64,000 nt of DNA from Candidatus Coprenecus merdigallinarum (GCA_018712545.1 DVGV01000088.1:1-64000), one strand, 5' to 3'; shown: positions 18,698 to 29,284, numbered from the stretch's first letter. Numbers and translations are program-made. Notes: generated from the letters alone by a model not told the origin.

Positions 18698-20040
18698 AAA
18701 TCGTAATAGCCGGGGCCGGGGAGATCGGGAGCCATCTGGCCAAGATGCTGAGCATGGAGTATCACGAGATCACTGTCATAAGTCCCGATGAGGAGAACCT
18801 GGACGTACTCAGCAGCGAGTCCGACATAGTGACGGTGGAGGGCAATCCGACGTCGATAGACGTACTGGTCAGGGCGGGTACCCGCCAGGCAGACCTGTTC
18901 ATTGCCGTAAACCCTGACTCCGAGCAGGACGTCAACATCGTTTCTGCGGCCCTGGCCAAAAAGCTGGGGGCCAAGAAGGTTACGGCCCGGATCAACAACG
19001 AGGAGTACCAGAAGAACGACAACCGCATACTCTTCACCGACCTCGGCATCGACTCGCTTTTCTACCCCGAGAAGATAGCCGCCACCGAGATCGTCAACCT
19101 CCTGAAACAGAATACTGCCTCTGAGTTCATGAACTACTCCCACGGCAAGCTTCAGCTGATAGTCTACCGCCTCGAGGAATGCTCCCCGATGGTGGACCGT
19201 ACTGTCGCGGAGCTGAGGGAGAGGACACAGAACCTGTTCCGGTCAGTTGCGATATCCAGGAACGGAAAGACTATCATTCCCAAGAGCGCCACACGCTTCA
19301 AGACCGGTGACGTAGTGTACCTGGTCTCAAAAAAAGAGGGCATGGAACAGGCCCTGTCCCTGTCCGGCAAGTCAAAGGTAGCCATACGCAACCTGATGAT
19401 CCTGGGCGGAGGCCGCATAGGCGAGATGGTCGCCCGCTCGATGGAGAAACAGGCGGAGAACATCAAGCTGATAGAGCTCAAGCCCGACAAGTGCGCCCAC
19501 CTCTCGGAGGTCCTCGGCAGGACCCTCGTCATCAACGGGGACGGCCGCAACTCAGACCTGCTCATACAGGAGGGCATCCGCGACATGGAGGCCTTCGTGG
19601 CCGTGACCAGCAGCTCCGAGACCAATATCCTCTCCTGCGTGGCGGCCAAGCGCATGGGCATCCCGAAGGTCATCGCCGAGGTCGAGAACTTCGAGTACAT
19701 CAAGCTGGCCGAGGAGATGGGCGTGGACTCGGTCATCAACAAGAAGCTCATCACCGCCGGCAAGATATTCCGCTTCACCCTCTCCAACAAGGTCCGCTCG
19801 ATCAAGGTCCTCAACGGCACCGACGCAGTGGTCCTCGAATTCATAGTAAATACCAACAGCAAGATAACCACAGGCAGACTGCGCGACCTTGGCTTCCCTG
19901 AGGAAGCCATCATCGGCGGTTACGTCAGGGGCAACGAGAGTTTCATAGCCGACAGCGAGAGCACCATCCGGCCCTACGACCAGGTAGTGGTGTTCGCCAA
20001 ACCGGACGCCGTGGACAAAGTTGACAAATTCTTTTTATAA
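18694..20040 (+). CDS. trkA: Trk system K+ uptake NAD-binding protein TrkA
   Basis: two RCK-N repeats: MKIVIAGAGEIGSHLAKML and NLMILGGGRIGEMVARSM. Confidence 0.94.
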   Translation: MKIVIAGAGEIGSHLAKMLSMEYHEITVISPDEENLDVLSSESDIVTVEGNPTSIDVLVRAGTRQADLFIAVNPDSEQDVNIVSAALAKKLGAKKVTARINNEEYQKNDNRILFTDLGIDSLFYPEKIAATEIVNLLKQNTASEFMNYSHGKLQLIVYRLEECSPMVDRTVAELRERTQNLFRSVAISRNGKTIIPKSATRFKTGDVVYLVSKKEGMEQALSLSGKSKVAIRNLMILGGGRIGEMVARSMEKQAENIKLIELKPDKCAHLSEVLGRTLVINGDGRNSDLLIQEGIRDMEAFVAVTSSSETNILSCVAAKRMGIPKVIAEVENFEYIKLAEEMGVDSVINKKLITAGKIFRFTLSNKVRSIKVLNGTDAVVLEFIVNTNSKITTGRLRDLGFPEEAIIGGYVRGNESFIADSESTIRPYDQVVVFAKPDAVDKVDKFFL

Positions 20041-20066
20041 ACACACAATACTTTAAAACTTCAAAC

Positions 20067-21512
20067 ATGATACAATTCAAATTCCCCGTTTCGGGCAAGA
20101 CACGCACAGAGCACGATCTTCTTGGATACAAGGAAGTACCTGTAGAGGCACTCTTCGGCATCCAGACTCTGAGATGCATCGAGAACTTCAATATCAGCAA
20201 TTACCATCTGTGCGACTATCCTGAGTTCATAAAGGCGTTCGGAATCGTCAAGATGGCTGCCATCAAGGCCAACCACAAGCTCGGCCTCGTCGACGACAAT
20301 ATCAAGGACGCGGTAGTAGAGGCCTGCCAGGAGCTTATCGACGGCAAGCACCTGGAATTCTTCCCCATCGACATGATGCAGGGAGGTGCCGGCACCAGCA
20401 TGAACATGAATGCCAACGAGGTAATCGCCAACCGCGCGCTCGAGATACTGGGCCACCAGAGAGGAGAATACCAGTACTGCCATCCCAACGACCACATCAA
20501 CATGGCCCAGTCCACCAACGATGCCTATCCCAGCGCGATGCACCTGGGACTGTACTTCATCAACGAGAAGGTTCAGGCCGCTCTCAAGGATCTGATCAAG
20601 GCATTCGATGACAAGAAGAAGGAGTTCGCCAACATCATCAAGATGGGACGCACCCAGCTGCAGGACGCCGTGCCCATGACCCTCGGACAGTCTTTCGGAG
20701 CTTTCGCCGATGCCATGAGACACGAGTCGGCCAGACTGCAGAAGGCCGCTGACGAATTCCTCTGCACCAACATGGGCGCCACCGCCATCGGTACAGGCAT
20801 CACCGCCGAGCCCAACTACGCCAAATACTGCACCGAGTTCCTCCGCGAGATTACAGGTCTGGACATCAAGCTCTCCCGCAACCTGATAGAGGCCACACAC
20901 GACACTTCCTGCATGGTTGCCTACTCCTCTGCCCTGAAATCCATCGCCATCCGCCTCTCCAAGATATGCAACGACCTGCGCCTGATGTCCTCCGGTCCCC
21001 GCACCGGCATCGAGGAGATCAAGCTGCCTCCCAAGCAGCCCGGCTCGTCCATCATGCCCGGCAAGGTCAACCCTGTTATCCCCGAGGTGGTCAACCAGGT
21101 ATGCTTCAAGGTCATCGGCAACGATTTCGCCGTAACGATGGCTTCCGAGGCCGCCCAGCTCGAGCTCAACGTGATGGAGCCCGTGATGGTCGAGTCCCTC
21201 GTGGAGTCCGCCACATGGATGGCCCGCGCCTTCGATACCCTGCGCACAGAGTGCATCGAGGGTATCCAGGCCAACAAGAAACACTGCGAGGAGCAGGTTA
21301 AGCAGAGCATCGGCATCGTAACAGCCCTCAAGCCCTACATCGGATACTCCAACTGCACTGAGATAGCCAAGGAGGCACTCGAGACAGGAAAGAGCGTATA
21401 CGATCTCGTACTGGAGCGCAACCTCCTGACCAAGAAACAGCTCGATGTGATTCTCAATCCCAAGAACATGATTCACCCGAGCATGATCGCCGACATCAGA
21501 AAGAATGACTGA
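20067..21512 (+). CDS. aspA: aspartate ammonia-lyase
   Basis: 'EHDLLGYKEVPVEALFGIQTLRCIENF', 'GSSIMPGKVNPVIPEVVNQV'. Confidence 0.95.
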   Translation: MIQFKFPVSGKTRTEHDLLGYKEVPVEALFGIQTLRCIENFNISNYHLCDYPEFIKAFGIVKMAAIKANHKLGLVDDNIKDAVVEACQELIDGKHLEFFPIDMMQGGAGTSMNMNANEVIANRALEILGHQRGEYQYCHPNDHINMAQSTNDAYPSAMHLGLYFINEKVQAALKDLIKAFDDKKKEFANIIKMGRTQLQDAVPMTLGQSFGAFADAMRHESARLQKAADEFLCTNMGATAIGTGITAEPNYAKYCTEFLREITGLDIKLSRNLIEATHDTSCMVAYSSALKSIAIRLSKICNDLRLMSSGPRTGIEEIKLPPKQPGSSIMPGKVNPVIPEVVNQVCFKVIGNDFAVTMASEAAQLELNVMEPVMVESLVESATWMARAFDTLRTECIEGIQANKKHCEEQVKQSIGIVTALKPYIGYSNCTEIAKEALETGKSVYDLVLERNLLTKKQLDVILNPKNMIHPSMIADIRKND

Positions 21513-22638
21513 GTCCTGCGGTAACGGCCCACTGCCCTCTGAGGCCGAATCCGGCATCAAGGCGCAGCACGAGCCCCAGGAATGACAGACGGTACCCTGC
21601 CCCGTATGTGGGCAGGGTATTTTTTATGTCCAGATCCCCGAACGAGGGGAATACGTTGCCGGCGCCTATCCACGCAGCCAGACCGTGTGAGCGGTAGACA
21701 GTCTGACGCAGCTCCAGCTGAAAGGAGAGAAGGTTGCGGTCGCGGTAGCGGCCCTGATAATATCCCCTGAGCCTGACGTCCCCACCGGCCTCCGGCCACA
21801 TCGTCCACGGAGCCCCGCCCGTCAGCAGATTGCCGTATATGTCGACTGCTCCTACACATCCCTTCCACAGGGGGAAATAAAAATCGGCAGTGAACTCTGT
21901 GCTGAAAAAGAAAGCGGTGCCTGCCAGCGGGATATTGATTCCCGGCTCCAGCATCAGATAGACTCCCCGTGACGGAGCAGTACGGCTGTCCCTGGTATCC
22001 AGGTCGAAATATGCCCCCATGGTCATATAGCCTGTGGTCAGCGGCAGACCGGCGACTGCCTGCGGATCGGAGAAGTCCGCTGCGCGGTAAAAGTCGTATC
22101 CGAGAAAGCCCCCGGCCTGCAGCAGTCCGCCCCGCCGGTAGAGGAACTCCGCCCTCGCCCTGACCCTGCGGGATGTCAGCGTGCTCCTGGACGCATCGTC
22201 AATAGCGCTGTCGAACCCCAGTCCCCAGAAATAACGGGGGCTGTTGTTGAACCTCACCAGATACCGGATGCGGAAGCCTCCCGCCGGGCCGTACCAGTCT
22301 CCCGTCACCGCCCCGGCGACGGAGAGGTTGGTAGACACCATTGCCACGGCTCCCACTGACGACAGGGGAACGAGAGTGTCCCGGGAAGTCCTGTAGCTGC
22401 CCATAAATCCACCCATGGCAAGCGGTCCGGTCTCAGGAGTATACATGATGCCGTAGAGAGGGATGACCCTGAAGCGGCGCTCCTCACCGGACAGACGCTT
22501 TCTGGGATGCAGGCGGTAATACCGGTCAACCGTATCCTGGACCCGGGCAAGATAAGCTGAGTCCGGGTCCTGGGCAGCCGCTGGAGAACATAGCATCAGC
22601 AGCAACGCCGACAACAGATATGCCGCCGTCCTGTTCAT
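21496..22638 (-). CDS. outer-membrane Omp85/D15-like barrel protein lacking obvious POTRA domains
   Basis: signal peptide; 'GVYLMLEPGINIPL', 'GGDVRLRGYYQGRYRDRNLLSFQLELRQ', C-terminal Phe. Confidence 0.75.
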   Translation of the reverse strand: MNRTAAYLLSALLLMLCSPAAAQDPDSAYLARVQDTVDRYYRLHPRKRLSGEERRFRVIPLYGIMYTPETGPLAMGGFMGSYRTSRDTLVPLSSVGAVAMVSTNLSVAGAVTGDWYGPAGGFRIRYLVRFNNSPRYFWGLGFDSAIDDASRSTLTSRRVRARAEFLYRRGGLLQAGGFLGYDFYRAADFSDPQAVAGLPLTTGYMTMGAYFDLDTRDSRTAPSRGVYLMLEPGINIPLAGTAFFFSTEFTADFYFPLWKGCVGAVDIYGNLLTGGAPWTMWPEAGGDVRLRGYYQGRYRDRNLLSFQLELRQTVYRSHGLAAWIGAGNVFPSFGDLDIKNTLPTYGAGYRLSFLGLVLRLDAGFGLRGQWAVTAGLSHSF

Positions 22639-22645
22639 CCCGCGG

Positions 22646-23614
22646 TCAGTAGATAAGCTTGAAGTTGTCTATCCAGAGAGTATTGCCGAGACCGCCGTAG
22701 AAAGCCTCCCCGCAGGAAGATGATATCCATATGATGATGTGGGTCGGTTCCTCCTCCGGGGCAGCCCATCCGTTTTCCTGGATCGGCACCGTACGGCCCT
22801 TGCTGTTGAGACAATAGTAGACGATATCCCCGTTCTTGAGGCCCATCTCCGGGATAAAATCAGGATCGGAGGAAATATCCCCGTAACGCACCTCCAGCCT
22901 CTCCCCGTTCTTCCAGTCCGGCTGATTGAGGGTAAATTTCTTGAAAGCCGTGCCGACACGGGTCGCCGTCACATTGCCCTCGCTGTCCTCCTCCCGGTGC
23001 TGGAGATACACGGCGATGTAGGGATAGTCCTTGCCGCCCATGACCTTCCGGGGAGAGAAGCCGGTAGAGCGCACGATAGTGTTGCCTACCACGGCCTTGT
23101 AGTCATACTGCACCGCAGACGGCCGCCATGTGAACGGAATGCCGCAGTCCAGCTTGGTGTACGCGCCCTTCGTATCGCGTATAGGCTCGTGGAAGGTACC
23201 TGTAAGAACGGTTCCCTGGACCAGCACCTCCATATTGATCATCCCGAGCACCCGGACCTTCTCCATCAGCACGCTGAGCCTGGCGCACCATCCGTCTCCC
23301 CTGCGCTCCGGGACGACGGAGTTGCTGCCCTTGATGACTCCCATCACGTCCGCCATGATATTGCAGGGAGAGAAGACGTCCTCCGGACGCACCGGACAGG
23401 GATCCTGCCCGTAGAGGGTATCACCTTCCGAGAGCTTGTAGATCGTCTTGACATTTCCGCCTATGATGCCGGACTCCTTGAGCTGATAGACCCTCCACTG
23501 GTCGAAACGTCCTTTCTCATTGATGAGCGAGTCCGTCCGCCCCTGCGCGCCTGCCCCGACGGCAGCATACAGAAACAAGAGGATGGAAATATTTATTATT
23601 CTAAATCTTTTCAT
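22646..23614 (-). CDS. PCMD (putative carbohydrate metabolism) domain-like secreted protein
   Basis: signal peptide; C-terminal 'THIIIWISSSCGEAFYGGLGNTLWIDNFKLIY' resembles PCMD proteins. Confidence 0.65.
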   Translation of the reverse strand: MKRFRIINISILLFLYAAVGAGAQGRTDSLINEKGRFDQWRVYQLKESGIIGGNVKTIYKLSEGDTLYGQDPCPVRPEDVFSPCNIMADVMGVIKGSNSVVPERRGDGWCARLSVLMEKVRVLGMINMEVLVQGTVLTGTFHEPIRDTKGAYTKLDCGIPFTWRPSAVQYDYKAVVGNTIVRSTGFSPRKVMGGKDYPYIAVYLQHREEDSEGNVTATRVGTAFKKFTLNQPDWKNGERLEVRYGDISSDPDFIPEMGLKNGDIVYYCLNSKGRTVPIQENGWAAPEEEPTHIIIWISSSCGEAFYGGLGNTLWIDNFKLIY

Positions 23615-23648
23615 ATTTTTGCACTATTGATACGGCAAATTTAGAAAA

Positions 23649-25706
23649 ATGCGTTTAATCTGCTCCATATTTTTCCTCCTCACCTTTATAAATACGGCCC
23701 TGGCCGTAAAGGCTCCGCCCTACCCGGTCAGGGTAAAACAGCCCGACGGCAGCATTATCTCCCTTTATATCAAAGGAGATGAGTTCTTCCGCTACGCCGT
23801 GACGGCCGACGGAAAGAGGATGGTCAGGGGCAGGGACGGATTTTTCCGCAGCGCAGCGGCCATATCTCCCGCCGAGGCCGCGATGATCCGGACGCACAAT
23901 CTGAACCGCGCATACGCCGCCGGCAGCCCCGGCGTCACGGGGGCAAGGACAGGCATCTCCCCGTCCGGAGAGGTCAGGGTCCTCGTAATCCCGGTCGAAT
24001 TTGCGGACCTGAGCTTCACGGTCAGCAGTCCCAGGGACCATTTCGACCGCATGCTCAACTCGCCCGGCTACTCTGACAACGGCGGGACGGGCTCAGCCAA
24101 AGACTATTTCGAGGCCAACATTCCCGGCACCGGCTTCAGATTTGATGTTACTGAGCCTGTCAGGCTGAGCCGCTCCTACGCCTACTACGGGGAGAATGAC
24201 GACACCACTCCTTCGGTGATAACCTACGACGTCCGCCTGCCGGAGCTGGTAAGGGAAGCCTGCACACTGGCCGACACGTCGGCCGACTTCTCGGACTACG
24301 ACCTCAACGGGGACGGTCAGGTCGACTTCGTGTTCTTCTATCTGGCCGGATACAATGAGGCCGAGAGCGGAGACGACTACGCCATCTGGCCGCAGAGCTA
24401 CAACATAATCCAGGAGGGCATCCGCGCCGACGGAGTGAGGGTCGGTCTCTTCGGCTGCGCCTCGGAACTAAGCGGAGGTGACCTGGGGATGAACGGAATC
24501 CCGTCCGGCATCGGCACCTTCTGCCACGAATTCGGGCACTTTCTGGGACTGGTGGACCTCTACGACACCGACTACGGCAGTAATGGACTGAGCAACTGTC
24601 TGTGGGGCAGGCTGTCCCTTATGGATACCGGCAACTACAACAACTACGGCCGCACCCCGCCCTACTTCTGCGCGATAGACCGCGAGCTCGCAGGCTCCGC
24701 CACCTACACCGGCATCGCCGCCGGCACTACCGTATCCTTAAGTCCCATACAGGACAAAGGAGAGATCATACGCATCCCCACCTCCAACAACGGAGAGTAC
24801 TTTCTGATCGAGAACCGCTCGAACTCAGGCTGGGACGCCCACATCGAGGGTTCAGGGATGGTGGTGTACCATATCGACAGGTCCGCAAATATAGTAAACG
24901 GGATTACGGCCGCCGTAAGATGGACGACAAACCTGATCAACGCCTGCGCCGATCATGAATGCGCCGACCTTCTCGAAGCCTTTCCATACGCAGAGCATAT
25001 AAGTCAGGTCTTCTTCCCGGGACAGGCCGGAATCACAGAGCTGCACGCCGCCGGCACCCCGGCCTTCATCGCCTGGGACGGCACCCCCGTGGGACTGAGG
25101 CTGTCCAGCATCATGAAGAACGGACAGAACATCACCTTCGACGTAGAGGAGGACGAGGCGGAGATCCTGCTTACCCCCAGGCACTGCGGCATCACCGCCT
25201 ACCAGAACAAGGCCGTGCTCGAATGGGAGTCCGGCAGACCCGGTGCCTACCGCTGGATCATAACATGGGGAGAGGGGGACGGCACAGATACTTTCCGCGA
25301 CACGACAACCCTGAACAGATATGTCTTCAACGCGCTGCATCCAAGGACTGAATACAGCTGCAGCCTCTACCATGCCGGCACACACAGCAACGGCGACACC
25401 GTCTCCCTGAGATTCAGTACCAGCGCACTCACCTCCCCCTATCCCTACATCATGCTCAGACGGCACTATTTCAAGGGCGACACCCTGGAAATGGTTCTGA
25501 ACAATATCCCTGAGGACTACCTGTCCGTGCGCTGGTACATCAACGGCGGTGAATTGACCGGCAACGACAGGTACATCTTCCGCAATACCGGGGAATACGA
25601 GATCAGGGCTGTCCTGCAGTACGGCTCGGACGGCAGCCTTGAGACCGTCATACGCAAAATAACTGTCACAGAACCCCAAAACCGAAAAGATGATGAATAC
25701 CTATAG
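23649..25706 (+). CDS. secreted M6 family metallopeptidase
   Basis: 'VLVIPVEFADLSF', 'GTFCHEFGHFLGLVDLYD'. Confidence 0.93.
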   Translation: MRLICSIFFLLTFINTALAVKAPPYPVRVKQPDGSIISLYIKGDEFFRYAVTADGKRMVRGRDGFFRSAAAISPAEAAMIRTHNLNRAYAAGSPGVTGARTGISPSGEVRVLVIPVEFADLSFTVSSPRDHFDRMLNSPGYSDNGGTGSAKDYFEANIPGTGFRFDVTEPVRLSRSYAYYGENDDTTPSVITYDVRLPELVREACTLADTSADFSDYDLNGDGQVDFVFFYLAGYNEAESGDDYAIWPQSYNIIQEGIRADGVRVGLFGCASELSGGDLGMNGIPSGIGTFCHEFGHFLGLVDLYDTDYGSNGLSNCLWGRLSLMDTGNYNNYGRTPPYFCAIDRELAGSATYTGIAAGTTVSLSPIQDKGEIIRIPTSNNGEYFLIENRSNSGWDAHIEGSGMVVYHIDRSANIVNGITAAVRWTTNLINACADHECADLLEAFPYAEHISQVFFPGQAGITELHAAGTPAFIAWDGTPVGLRLSSIMKNGQNITFDVEEDEAEILLTPRHCGITAYQNKAVLEWESGRPGAYRWIITWGEGDGTDTFRDTTTLNRYVFNALHPRTEYSCSLYHAGTHSNGDTVSLRFSTSALTSPYPYIMLRRHYFKGDTLEMVLNNIPEDYLSVRWYINGGELTGNDRYIFRNTGEYEIRAVLQYGSDGSLETVIRKITVTEPQNRKDDEYL

Positions 25707-26127
25707 GATATACCTCCTGGTAGCAGCCGCACTGGTGTTCCTGATCTCGGCCTGCCGCGGACGCATGATAGAGATCGACAGCCTGGAGAAGGAAATTTTC
25801 CTGGGAGAGAACCGCGAGGGCGTCTACCGCAACGGCACTCCCCTGTTCCGTTTCAGCGAGGAGTACCACCAGAAGGCCTTCAACCCCTCCCGGCTGCAGT
25901 ACCGTATACAGACCGACGAGCAGGACACCTGCCTCAACGTCACGCTGGACGCCCTCCCGCGCAGCACCGGACTGCACATCACCACTTCCATCGACTACCG
26001 CAGCCCCGGAGACCTCATATCCAGCATGACCCATCTCGAATGCTCCAGAATCAACGGAGACAAGCTATGGCTCTGGAGCCCTGAGAGCCTGACCGGCATC
26101 ATCATAGACATATCCGGACTGAAATAA
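25690..26127 (+). CDS. hypothetical lipoprotein
   Basis: lipobox FLISAC; overlaps the M6 peptidase end. Confidence 0.6.
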   Translation: MMNTYRIYLLVAAALVFLISACRGRMIEIDSLEKEIFLGENREGVYRNGTPLFRFSEEYHQKAFNPSRLQYRIQTDEQDTCLNVTLDALPRSTGLHITTSIDYRSPGDLISSMTHLECSRINGDKLWLWSPESLTGIIIDISGLK

Positions 26128-26129
26128 AA

Positions 26130-26162
26130 AGTACGGTCCCCATTCATCATGGAGACCGTACT
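26130..26162. terminator. bidirectional terminator between convergent genes
   Basis: AGTACGGTC...GACCGTACT stem with inner CCAT/ATGG, A-rich left and T-rich right flanks. Confidence 0.85.
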
Positions 26163-26193
26163 GCTTCTTTTCGACTAAGCTGAATGCGGAAGA

Positions 26194-26367
26194 CTACTTC
26201 GAGAACTCAATGGAAGCTTTTCTGAATTCCTTCAGCAGAGCTGTCAGTTCAAGAGAAGCTTTACGGGCACGGGTTCCGGCAGCCTTGTTGCCTTTTTCAA
26301 GTTGAGCATTTGCGTCCTTCTGGAAATTCTCAATTTCCGCATTGATTTTTTCAATAAGTTCTTTCAT
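26194..26367 (-). CDS. histone H1-like (Hc1-type) small basic protein
   Basis: 57 aa 'MKELIEKINAEIENFQKDANAQLEKGNKAAGTRARKASLELTALLKEFRKASIEFSK'. Confidence 0.85.
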   Translation of the reverse strand: MKELIEKINAEIENFQKDANAQLEKGNKAAGTRARKASLELTALLKEFRKASIEFSK

Positions 26368-26393
26368 ATTTTTGTTTATATTGTTGATGGGGT

Positions 26394-26441
26394 CAAATAT
26401 AGCAATTATTTTCAAAACATTAGCTATTTTTCTTACTTTTG
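26394..26441. promoter_or_regulatory. divergent -7 boxes (Hc1 / marC), 32-bp gap
   Basis: CAAATATA 26394-26401 and TACTTTTG 26434-26441. Confidence 0.6.
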
Positions 26442-26445
26442 CGTC

Positions 26446-27021
26446 ATGGAATTCAGTCTTAAAGAAATACTGAGCGCCTTCATGGTGCTCTTCGCAGTAA
26501 TCGACATCACAGGTTCTACACCCGTAATCATCGGTCTCAAGGAAAAGGGGCTGAAGGTCGAGCCCGGCAAGGCGGCCGTCCTGTCGACAGCCATTTTCCT
26601 TCTCTTTCTCTTCCTGGGAGACGCCATTCTCTCCCTGTTCGGAGTCGATATCGAGTCATTCGCCGTAGCCGGCTCCATCATAATCCTCATCCTCGCCGGG
26701 GAAATGATTCTCGACGTGGAGATATTCAAGTACAACGGTCCCGGAGGATCCGCCACCATCGTACCCATCATCTTCCCGCTGATAGCCGGAGCAGGAGCCC
26801 TGACGACAGTACTGTCACTGAGAGCAGAATACCATGTCGTGAACATCATCACCGCGATCGTCCTCAACATGGTCATCGTCTACTTCGTCCTGCGCTACCT
26901 CAACCTCGCTGAGCGGATACTGGGTAAAGGCGGGGTATACATCCTGCGGAAATTCTTCGGAATCATCCTCCTGGCGATAGCGGTCAAGCTCTTCACCGCC
27001 AACATCACGACCCTGTTCTAG
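26446..27021 (+). CDS. MarC family integral membrane protein
   Basis: '[16 protein letters not shown]', '[21 protein letters not shown]'; start MEFSLKEIL. Confidence 0.92.
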   Translation: MEFSLKEILSAFMVLFAVIDITGSTPVIIGLKEKGLKVEPGKAAVLSTAIFLLFLFLGDAILSLFGVDIESFAVAGSIIILILAGEMILDVEIFKYNGPGGSATIVPIIFPLIAGAGALTTVLSLRAEYHVVNIITAIVLNMVIVYFVLRYLNLAERILGKGGVYILRKFFGIILLAIAVKLFTANITTLF

Positions 27022-27617
27022 TGCAGTGAGACACCGATGAGTCTCATGAACTCGCTGCGGGTGCGCTCATCCTTGAGAAAACCGCCGGTGAAGGCAGATG
27101 TGGTCGTGACGGAATTCTGCTTCTGCACGCCGCGGATCTGCATGCACATATGGGATGCCTCGATGACCACGCCTACACCCAGAGGATGGAGGGTATTCTG
27201 GATACAGTCGCGGATCTGCACGGTGAGGCGCTCCTGAACCTGCAGGCGGCGGGCATAGCATTCCACCACGCGGGCTATCTTGCTCAGTCCGGTAATGTAG
27301 CCGTTCGGGATATAGGCCACGTGGGCCTTGCCGTAGAAGGGCAGCAGGTGATGCTCGCACATGGAGTACAGCTCGATGTCCTTGACCACCACCATCTGCC
27401 GGTAGTCCTCCTTGAACATCGCCGAACGGAGTATCTCCGCCCCGTCCATATGATAGCCCTGGGTCAGGAACTGCATGCTCTTGGCGACCCTCTCGGGTGT
27501 CTTCAGCAGTCCCTCCCGCTCAGGATCCTCTCCCAGCAGACGCAGCACCTCCTTATAATGTACCGCCAGGTCGGATGTCACCTGCGGTTCGTATTCATCG
27601 ATTTTCTTGAATGCCAT
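27018..27617 (-). CDS. folE: GTP cyclohydrolase I
   Basis: '[36 protein letters not shown]', '[12 protein letters not shown]'; start MAFKKIDEY. Confidence 0.95.
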   Translation of the reverse strand: MAFKKIDEYEPQVTSDLAVHYKEVLRLLGEDPEREGLLKTPERVAKSMQFLTQGYHMDGAEILRSAMFKEDYRQMVVVKDIELYSMCEHHLLPFYGKAHVAYIPNGYITGLSKIARVVECYARRLQVQERLTVQIRDCIQNTLHPLGVGVVIEASHMCMQIRGVQKQNSVTTTSAFTGGFLKDERTRSEFMRLIGVSLH

Positions 27618-27713
27618 AAACGTAAAAAAATTGAGGCGCAATATTAAGTAAAATGTTGTAGACTGCCAATATTTTGTTACTTTCGAGCCCGGATTCAATT
27701 AAAACGTCAGAAT

Positions 27714-28442
27714 ATGGAGAAAGACAGCGGGATTATCAGACTCGAGGACATCTACAAGATCTACCGGGTCGGGAATCAGGAGGTGAGAGCTTTGGACGGA
27801 GTCTCGCTTTCCGTGTGCAGGAACGAATACGTTGCCATCATGGGCCCGTCGGGCTCGGGCAAATCCACATTGATGAACATACTGGGGTGCCTGGACTCCC
27901 CGGACAGCGGTCATTACTACCTCAACGGGGTGGATGTGAGCGAGATGGACGACGGAGACCTGGCAGATGTACGCAACCGCGAGATAGGTTTCGTGTTCCA
28001 GTCGTTCAATCTGCTGCCGCGCTATAACGCCCTCGAGAACGTAGCCCTGCCTATGGTCTACGCCGGGGTGCCGGCACGCGAACGGCTCTCCAGAGCGGCG
28101 GCAGCCCTTGAGAGCGTGGCACTGGGAGCCCGAATGGACCACCGGCCCAACGAGCTGTCAGGCGGCCAGAAACAGAGGGTGGCACTGGCCAGGGCTCTTA
28201 TCAACAACCCCTCCATCATCCTGGCCGATGAGCCCACCGGCAACCTGGACACCAGCACCTCCATCGAGATCATGCGGCTGTTCGACGAGATATACCGGCG
28301 CGGCAACACCGTGATAGTCGTCACCCACGAAGAGGACATCGCCTCATACGCCCACCGCATCATCCGCCTACGTGACGGGAAGATCGAGTCGGACGAGGAG
28401 AATACCGATATTACTAAAACCTTTAAGTTCCATACAAAATGA
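27714..28442 (+). CDS. ABC transporter ATP-binding protein (LolD/MacB type)
   Basis: [48 protein letters not shown]. Confidence 0.92.
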   Translation: MEKDSGIIRLEDIYKIYRVGNQEVRALDGVSLSVCRNEYVAIMGPSGSGKSTLMNILGCLDSPDSGHYYLNGVDVSEMDDGDLADVRNREIGFVFQSFNLLPRYNALENVALPMVYAGVPARERLSRAAAALESVALGARMDHRPNELSGGQKQRVALARALINNPSIILADEPTGNLDTSTSIEIMRLFDEIYRRGNTVIVVTHEEDIASYAHRIIRLRDGKIESDEENTDITKTFKFHTK

Positions 28443-28969
28443 AAATCTACACCAAGACCGGAGACACCGGCGAGACCTCCCTGGTCGGAGGCAGAAGAGT
28501 ATCCAAAGCTTCTTTGAGAGTATGCGCCTACGGAGACATGGATGAGCTGATATCCTACATCGGACTGCTCCGCTGCGAGATTCCCGGAAGCAGCGCATTC
28601 CTCCGCAATGTACAGACCGTACTGATGACCGGTTCGGCACACATCGCATCCGAAGTGGAGAACCCGCGCCTGACTCCGTTCCCCTACGAGCAGACACGCG
28701 TTCTGGAAGAGGAGATAGACCGCCTCAGCGCCGACATGCCCCCCATGAAGTCATTCATCCTGCCGGCCGCTCCAGTCTCAGCCGCCCACTGCCACATCGC
28801 CAGATGCATCTGCCGCCGCAGCGAACGGTCCTGCGTGGCCCTGAACGATCACCGTCCTGACGTAGAAGCTGTAATCCGCTATCTCAACCGCCTATCCGAC
28901 ATGCTTTTCACCCTCGGACGGCACGAATGCCTGACCCACAATATTTCAGAAGATTTTTGGACTGATTAA
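28439..28969 (+). CDS. cob(I)alamin adenosyltransferase (PduO type)
   Basis: '[23 protein letters not shown]', '[14 protein letters not shown]'. Confidence 0.92.
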   Translation: MKIYTKTGDTGETSLVGGRRVSKASLRVCAYGDMDELISYIGLLRCEIPGSSAFLRNVQTVLMTGSAHIASEVENPRLTPFPYEQTRVLEEEIDRLSADMPPMKSFILPAAPVSAAHCHIARCICRRSERSCVALNDHRPDVEAVIRYLNRLSDMLFTLGRHECLTHNISEDFWTD

Positions 28970-28981
28970 GATTATTTTTTC

Positions 28982-28989
28982 TATATTTG
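28982..28989 (+). promoter_or_regulatory. -7 box upstream of the DUF2795-type gene
   Basis: TATATTTG about 40 nt upstream of ATG. Confidence 0.5.
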
Positions 28990-29029
28990 CCGCCCCAAAA
29001 ATAAGTTAGAAAACATTAAACATACAAAC

Positions 29030-29251
29030 ATGTATTGGACACTAGAATTGGCCTCAAAGCTTGAAGACGCTCCGTGGCCTGCGACAAAAGACGAACTGAT
29101 TGATTACGCAACCCGCTCCGGAGCACCTCTTGAGGTTATCGAGAACCTCGAGGATCTCGAAGACGACGGCGAAGTATACGAAAGCATAGAGGAAATCTGG
29201 CCCGACTATCCCAGCAAGGAGGATTTCTTCTTCAACGAGGACGAGTACTAG
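29030..29251 (+). CDS. DUF2795-type small acidic protein
   Basis: 'ASKLEDAPWPATKDELIDYATRSGAPLEVIENLEDLEDDGEVYESIEEIWPDYPSKEDF'. Confidence 0.85.
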   Translation: MYWTLELASKLEDAPWPATKDELIDYATRSGAPLEVIENLEDLEDDGEVYESIEEIWPDYPSKEDFFFNEDEY

Positions 29252-29284
29252 GCTTATATCGGACAGATTAAGCGGTTTCATTTT

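Noticed and set aside
20061-21560. 499-aa minus-strand ORF spanning aspA
   Set aside because: Full antisense shadow of aspA; Leu/Gly/Val/His-rich with no recognisable domain.
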